Assembly (NCBI GenBank): GCA_036504595.1
Contig: DASXUX010000012.1
Coordinates: 82,774 to 146,773, forward strand
Source: DASXUX01 sp036504595
GTDB taxonomy: Bacteria; Planctomycetota; SZUA-567; H5-PLA8
Direction of reading: 5' to 3'
Length of the DNA stretch: 64,000 nucleotides
How positions within the stretch are numbered: position 1 is the stretch's first letter; each line of letters begins with the position of its first letter. Shown here piece by piece: positions 60,775 through 64,000 of this stretch. Under the pieces are notes generated by a model that worked only from the letters and a program-made list of their open reading frames with translations, ran no database searches and had not been told where the DNA came from. Position numbers and translations under genes: made by a program.

Positions 60775-61680
60775 TCAACTCTTTATATCGCGCTCCTCAA
60801 ACAACAGCATGCTGGCAGACAGCAACGCTACAAGATAACCGGTCAGGTGAATCAGCGAGACATAAATCTCGCCGTTCTTTATATAGCTATAAAAACACTG
60901 CTGCCAGCGGAGCATGTGCGTGACGAAAAGGTAAGGGTAGAGCCAGTCTAGAAACGGCAGAGCCCTCAACGTCAGTACGGCAAAATAAATGGACAGTGTG
61001 AGCACGTAAGCCATCGCCGCAGTGTCCACCAGCGCCGAAATCAAAAGCGCCAAGGCTGAAAGCACCGCCATGCCCGCCGACGCCAGCAACGCGGCCAGGA
61101 GAAAACGCATGGGCAGTTCGGCTTCCGGGACCATGCTCGCGCCATCCATTCCGTTGTTGAAGATCACGTTCAACGTATAGAGATTGCCGGTGCCGAAGTT
61201 CGCGATCCCACCGGCCAGCAGCAGCACCAGCACAAAGAACGACAACGCCAGCGAGTAGCCGCACAGCATCAGGAACTTGCCCAGGATCAGCCGCCGCCGG
61301 GTCACGGGCCGGATTAAGCAAGCTCTCAGCGTTCCCTGCTCCGCTTCTCCGGCCACCATCAGTCCCGAGGCCACCGAGATGAAAATGGGGATCAGCATTT
61401 GGAAGACTGGATTCATCGCGTGCGCGGCCATGTAATAGCCGTTCACGAATTCGCTCTTGTCGCGAAAGTTGAAATCGAACGACTTGAAAATCTGTTTGTG
61501 GATCGTGAACTGAACGTGATGAAAGACGCTGATGATCAGGATCACGACGATCGTCAGGACCAGAAATGGCAACCACGTGATGCGCCGGCCCATCATCTTG
61601 GTCCACTCGAACCGCAACAGCGGCCCCATCGCGCTGGCAGGTTCATCGGCGTGCTGCGACTGTTCTGATGATGCGCTCAC
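60775..61680 (-). CDS. ABC-2-type transporter permease
   Basis: 301 aa starting at the GTG that overlaps the ATPase stop (GTGA), preceded by GGAAGAGG; an ATG 17 codons later is an alternative. Six helices with a large loop after the first (ITWLPFLVLTIVVILIISVF, QMLIPIFISVASGLMVAGEA, SLALSFFVLVLLLAGGIANF). GEAEQGTLRACLIRPVTRRR is the coupling-helix region usual in ABC-2 exporters. It pairs with the ATPase encoded just before it. Confidence 0.9.
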   Translation of the reverse strand: MSASSEQSQHADEPASAMGPLLRFEWTKMMGRRITWLPFLVLTIVVILIISVFHHVQFTIHKQIFKSFDFNFRDKSEFVNGYYMAAHAMNPVFQMLIPIFISVASGLMVAGEAEQGTLRACLIRPVTRRRLILGKFLMLCGYSLALSFFVLVLLLAGGIANFGTGNLYTLNVIFNNGMDGASMVPEAELPMRFLLAALLASAGMAVLSALALLISALVDTAAMAYVLTLSIYFAVLTLRALPFLDWLYPYLFVTHMLRWQQCFYSYIKNGEIYVSLIHLTGYLVALLSASMLLFEERDIKS

Positions 61681-62753
61681 GCCGCACCTCTTCCGGACGG
61701 GGTAGCGCCGGCGTCCCTGCCGGCCGGCACGGAGGCCGGCGCTACCAGCAGGGACTCCCGGCTGGTCGTTTTCTCGAGGAACAACCGGTCCAACCATCCA
61801 TTCTCCGGCCCGATGCTGCGCACCGCGAAGCCTGCGCCCACCAGAGCGGCATTTGCCGCCGCCGCATCGGTTCCGGCCGGCAATCGCAAACCGCCCTCGC
61901 AAACGGTGGCTTCGAGACGCAGTTTCTCGCGCAGCAGCCCTGCGGCGGCTTCGGGCCGGTCCACGGTCACTTCGAGGCTGCGGAAATTGCGTTCGATCTC
62001 ATCCAGCCGGCCGCTCAGAATCGCGGTGCCGCGTTCGAGCATCAGGATGTGAGTGCACAGGTTTTCGACCTCCCCGAGCATGTGGCTGGAGAGGAAGATC
62101 GTCAGGCCTTCCTCGCGCACCAGCCGCAGAATGAGCTCGCGCGTTTCCCGGATCCCGTGCGGGTCCAGGCCGTCGGTGGGCTCGTCGAGCACCAGCAGTT
62201 CCGGCCGCGGCAGCAGACAGGCCGCGATGCCCAGGCGCTGCCGCATGCCGTGGCTGTAAACCTTGACCAGTTCGTCGGCGCGATCGGGCAATCCGACTTG
62301 CGTCAGGACGCGATCGATTTCACTGTTCGCGACGCCGCCCGAAAGTCCCGCGAAGATCTCCAGGTTTTTCCGCCCGCTGAGATAGCCGTAGAAGGCCGGC
62401 GCTTCGACAAAGGCGCCGACTTTTCGCAGCGCAGCGAGGCGTTCGGTGGCAAGATCGTGTCCATCGATGGAGACGCGACCGGCCGTCGGGTGGATCAGCC
62501 CCAGGATCATGCGGATCGTTGTGGACTTGCCCGCGCCATTCGGCCCCAGAAAGCCGAAGACGTCGCCGCGCTGAAGCGTGAGGCCGACGTTGTTGACGGC
62601 GACGAGCTTGGTAGCGCCGGCCTCCGCGCCGGCGGGATCCGGGTCGCTGCTGCGGCCTGCCGGCACGGAGGCCGGCGCTACCCATCGCGGCCGGCGCAGC
62701 GAGCGGCGGAAGACTTTGGTCAACCCCTCAGCAAGCAACAGCGGTGCAGGCAT
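61677..62753 (-). CDS. ABC-2-type transporter ATP-binding protein carrying REP-derived segments
   Basis: 358 aa from ATG 62753. Walker A GPNGAGKSTTI, Q-loop near VGAFVEAPAFYGYLSG, signature YSHGMRQRLGIA (the SxGxxQR form common in BcrA-type exporters), Walker B LLVLDEPTDGLDP and H-loop FLSSHMLGEVE are intact. Between the first two beta strands, 24 residues starting VAPASVPAG and ending AGAEAGAT are encoded by an inverted REP pair. The C-terminus (LLVAPASVPAGRDAGATP) derives from a second pair. Coupled to the permease gene. Confidence 0.92.
   Translation of the reverse strand: MPAPLLLAEGLTKVFRRSLRRPRWVAPASVPAGRSSDPDPAGAEAGATKLVAVNNVGLTLQRGDVFGFLGPNGAGKSTTIRMILGLIHPTAGRVSIDGHDLATERLAALRKVGAFVEAPAFYGYLSGRKNLEIFAGLSGGVANSEIDRVLTQVGLPDRADELVKVYSHGMRQRLGIAACLLPRPELLVLDEPTDGLDPHGIRETRELILRLVREEGLTIFLSSHMLGEVENLCTHILMLERGTAILSGRLDEIERNFRSLEVTVDRPEAAAGLLREKLRLEATVCEGGLRLPAGTDAAAANAALVGAGFAVRSIGPENGWLDRLFLEKTTSRESLLVAPASVPAGRDAGATPSGRGAA
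61701..61746. repeat. REPIN (inverted REP pair) at the 3' end of the ATPase gene
   Basis: GGTAG hairpin REP facing its reverse complement ending GCTACC, 46 bp in total, inside coding sequence and in frame. Confidence 0.9.
62610..62682. repeat. REPIN inserted in the 5' part of the ATPase gene
   Basis: GGTAG plus GCCGGC hairpin at 62610 and the inverted copy ending GCTACC at 62682. The coding frame passes through without a stop. Confidence 0.9.
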
Positions 62754-62819
62754 TTGTCGCAGTCCGTCCAAAGCTGTTCAGCAGCTTATCAGATCGTCTC
62801 TATCCGCAAATAGAAACGT

Positions 62820-63260
62820 CACGGTCCCTCTTGTCCAAACGTTGAGCCGCCTAATCTCCGCGTCGTCTCTTGTCCAAGACTGCACCGTGCGTCGTAAGAC
62901 ATTTCGCCGAATTGTCCGTCCTGTAGTTGTCCCACCCTGTAAAAAATTGCACATGTGGTGGCACGCTTGTGTTCGCGCGTCCTTTTGCGCGAACTCAAGC
63001 GTGCATCACAGCCGCATTCTGTCCAAGAACGCACCTGTGCAAAGGGTGCCATCGGTCTGCGCTTCTTCCGTTTGCATACCGACGGACTTCGTTCCGTCCA
63101 AAAACGCACAATGTGTAGAATACTCCGCACGTGTGCAGACCCTAAGCTGAGCCGTCAGATAGAACTCCATATCTAAGGACATAGTTTCCCCTCACCCACG
63201 TCATATATGACGTTCAATCCCCGTATTTACTGCAATAATTATTAATATTTTTTACGGCTA
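62820..63260 (-). repeat. Collinear leader-type repeat element, locus 3
   Basis: Read on the minus strand it has an AT-rich block (TAAAAAATATTAATAATT), ACGTCATATATGACGT at 63198-63213, then motif copies GTCTGCACACGTGCGG, ACATTGTGCGTTTTTGGACG, CACAGGTGCGTTCTTGGACA, ACATGTGCAATTTTTTACAG, GGTGCAGTCTTGGACAAG and a partial TTTGGACAAG. The GCACGCTTG hairpin (62961-63004) and the 21-bp near-palindrome (62897-62917) are built in. It points toward the ATPase start at 62753. No gene in this 510-bp gap. Confidence 0.75.
63198..63213. promoter_or_regulatory. Perfect 16-bp palindrome ACGTCATATATGACGT
   Basis: A perfect dyad in locus 3; half of it (ACGTCATATA) is preserved at 3493 and 30216. It could be an operator or part of a promoter. 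Confidence 0.55.
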
Positions 63261-63263
63261 ACG

Positions 63264-63764
63264 TTACTTCGCCGTCAACGTCACGTCTTTCAGCCAGACC
63301 TTGCCCTTGGCTTGGCCCAGCATGAAGCCGACTCGGTTGTTGTCTTTGACAGGATCGCCGACGGTGAATGTGAATTTGTAGTCCTTCCAATCCGTCGCCA
63401 AGGATGCCGTCTCTTCGAGTCCAAGGTTGTGCCAGTCCTCTTGGTCAATCCCGGCAACGCACGAGATGTCGCGAGCGACAGAGGCCTTGGCCTTGAAAGT
63501 CAGCACATAATCCTTGCCAGCCTTCAGGTCCAGCTTGGTCTGGAAAAGCTGCACGTGCCAGAGTTCGGCATCAACGTTGGTCACGTCGATCGTCAGCGCG
63601 TCGCCATCCACCGCTGCAGTGGCCTTCCCCTCCTCATGCTGTTCCAGACGCCAGTTCTCGGTTGAGTTCGTCGGCTTGAGCAGATTCGCTTCGCCAGCCC
63701 ACGTTGTCCGCGAAAGTACGGCAAACGCCAAAACGACTGTTGCGATGCTAATGATGGTCTTCAT
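63264..63764 (-). CDS. Exported carbohydrate-binding (CBM4/9-like) protein
   Basis: 166 aa with AAGGAGGGGATCT before the ATG. Signal peptide MKTIISIATVVLAFAVLSRTTWA. The mature part is a single beta-sandwich: NLLKPTNSTENWRLEQHEEG, LWHVQLFQTKLDLKAGKDYV, LTFKAKASVARDISCVAGID, FTFTVGDPVKDNNRVGFMLG. These match the CBM4/9 family pattern (WHVQL, YxLTFKAKA, NRVGFMLG). No catalytic domain is attached. Probably secreted, binding a polysaccharide. Confidence 0.82.
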   Translation of the reverse strand: MKTIISIATVVLAFAVLSRTTWAGEANLLKPTNSTENWRLEQHEEGKATAAVDGDALTIDVTNVDAELWHVQLFQTKLDLKAGKDYVLTFKAKASVARDISCVAGIDQEDWHNLGLEETASLATDWKDYKFTFTVGDPVKDNNRVGFMLGQAKGKVWLKDVTLTAK

Positions 63765-63869
63765 AGATCCCCTCCTTAAAGTTGATGCTCAACGTAAACA
63801 TCGTATTCTAACACAAAATTCTTTCCGAGTGACACGTTCTCTCCATCCGTTCCGTTCTTCGGGGTGTGT

Positions 63870-64000
63870 TCAATTCCAGTTAGCCGTTTTCTCGAAATCA
63901 AGCAGGGGGATGGGCGGGGGCCAGCGCTGTTCCCATTGTCCGTCTTGCGAGAGAATGGCCGCCTTGACTTGATGGCCCGCTTCGGCGCCGACTTTGGTCC
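63870..64000 (-). CDS. C-terminal fragment of an unidentified gene (cut by window edge)
   Basis: About 43 codons are open to the window end, ending QWEQRWPPPIPLLDFEKTANWN and stop. The composition (several Trp and Pro) looks like a real protein tail, perhaps of a secreted carbohydrate-active enzyme as its neighbour binds carbohydrate, but no family can be assigned. Confidence 0.5.
   Translation of the reverse strand, partial: TKVGAEAGHQVKAAILSQDGQWEQRWPPPIPLLDFEKTANWN

Overview
The window looks like a chromosomal segment of an uncultured, GC-rich bacterium of the Planctomycetota / PVC type. This is inferred from gene content, not from a marker-gene tree. The hints are a Tat-exported Gfo/Idh/MocA oxidoreductase, a WD40 protein with the RFSLRTL-type N-terminal anchor, a giant LamG / beta-propeller / double c-heme protein resembling hydrazine-synthase-alpha relatives, HEAT-type repeats in a DUF2950-like protein, and System II (ResB/CcsA) cytochrome c maturation. 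Housekeeping genes present are recA (5' end only), nrdJ (B12-dependent ribonucleotide reductase), pgk, ffh-rpsP-trmD-rplS and a malic enzyme. No rRNA, tRNA, prophage or CRISPR array was found.

Layout. 1-8.4 kb: recA start, Gfo/Idh oxidoreductase, WD40 protein, a 661-aa exported protein of unknown function, DedA protein, sugar-nucleotide SDR, and a DUF2442 gene with a decayed DUF4160 partner. 8.4-17.5 kb: nrdJ, GT39-like membrane protein, Ser/Thr kinase, PIN toxin with a small partner, pgk, and a sugar-type ABC ATPase. 18-25 kb: two tandem paralogous Pro/Ala-rich anchored proteins, then resB and ccsA. 25-30 kb: RCC1/PKD protein, class I aldolase, and a PfkB sugar kinase carrying an in-frame REP-associated transposase. 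30.6-39.3 kb: the ffh/rpsP/trmD/rplS block (no rimM), two envelope proteins and the double-heme protein. 39-47.4 kb: a CUT1-type transporter whose binding protein is fused to its permease, a DUF2950-like protein, two deoxyribosyltransferase-like proteins, an ABC-2-like exporter subunit and a UPF0175/DUF3368 toxin-antitoxin pair. 47.5-55.5 kb: ECF sigma factor, an exported protein, then a corrinoid module (PocR-AraC regulator, corrinoid protein, corrinoid reductive activator) and a hybrid histidine kinase. 55.6-64 kb: small envelope proteins, alpha/beta hydrolase, malic enzyme, a two-gene ABC exporter, a carbohydrate-binding protein and the 3' end of an unidentified gene.

The most unusual aspect is the repeat content. 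(1) A REP family with the 5' GTAG tetranucleotide and a GCCGGC hairpin occurs singly, as inverted pairs (REPINs) and as a 33-bp tandem array. Several copies lie in frame inside protein genes, and one set flanks a RAYT transposase lodged in frame in a sugar kinase. (2) Three loci (3.45-3.94, 30.16-30.36, 62.82-63.26 kb) share a collinear architecture: an AT-rich block, an ACGTCATATA box, then spaced copies of a TGTGCA...TTGGACAG motif, each pointing toward a downstream gene. (3) About twenty intergenic patches are degenerate heptamer tandem repeats, many arranged as long inverted repeats. (4) Nonamer hairpins, a MITE-like family ending in GTGTGGCACGGGCAGG, and other short dispersed palindromes are also present.

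How the genes may work together (inference). ResB/CcsA would mature the double-heme protein. The orphan ATPase at 16.4 kb could energise the ATPase-less sugar transporter at 39-42 kb. The PocR regulator probably controls the adjacent corrinoid protein and its activator, which lack a local methyltransferase.
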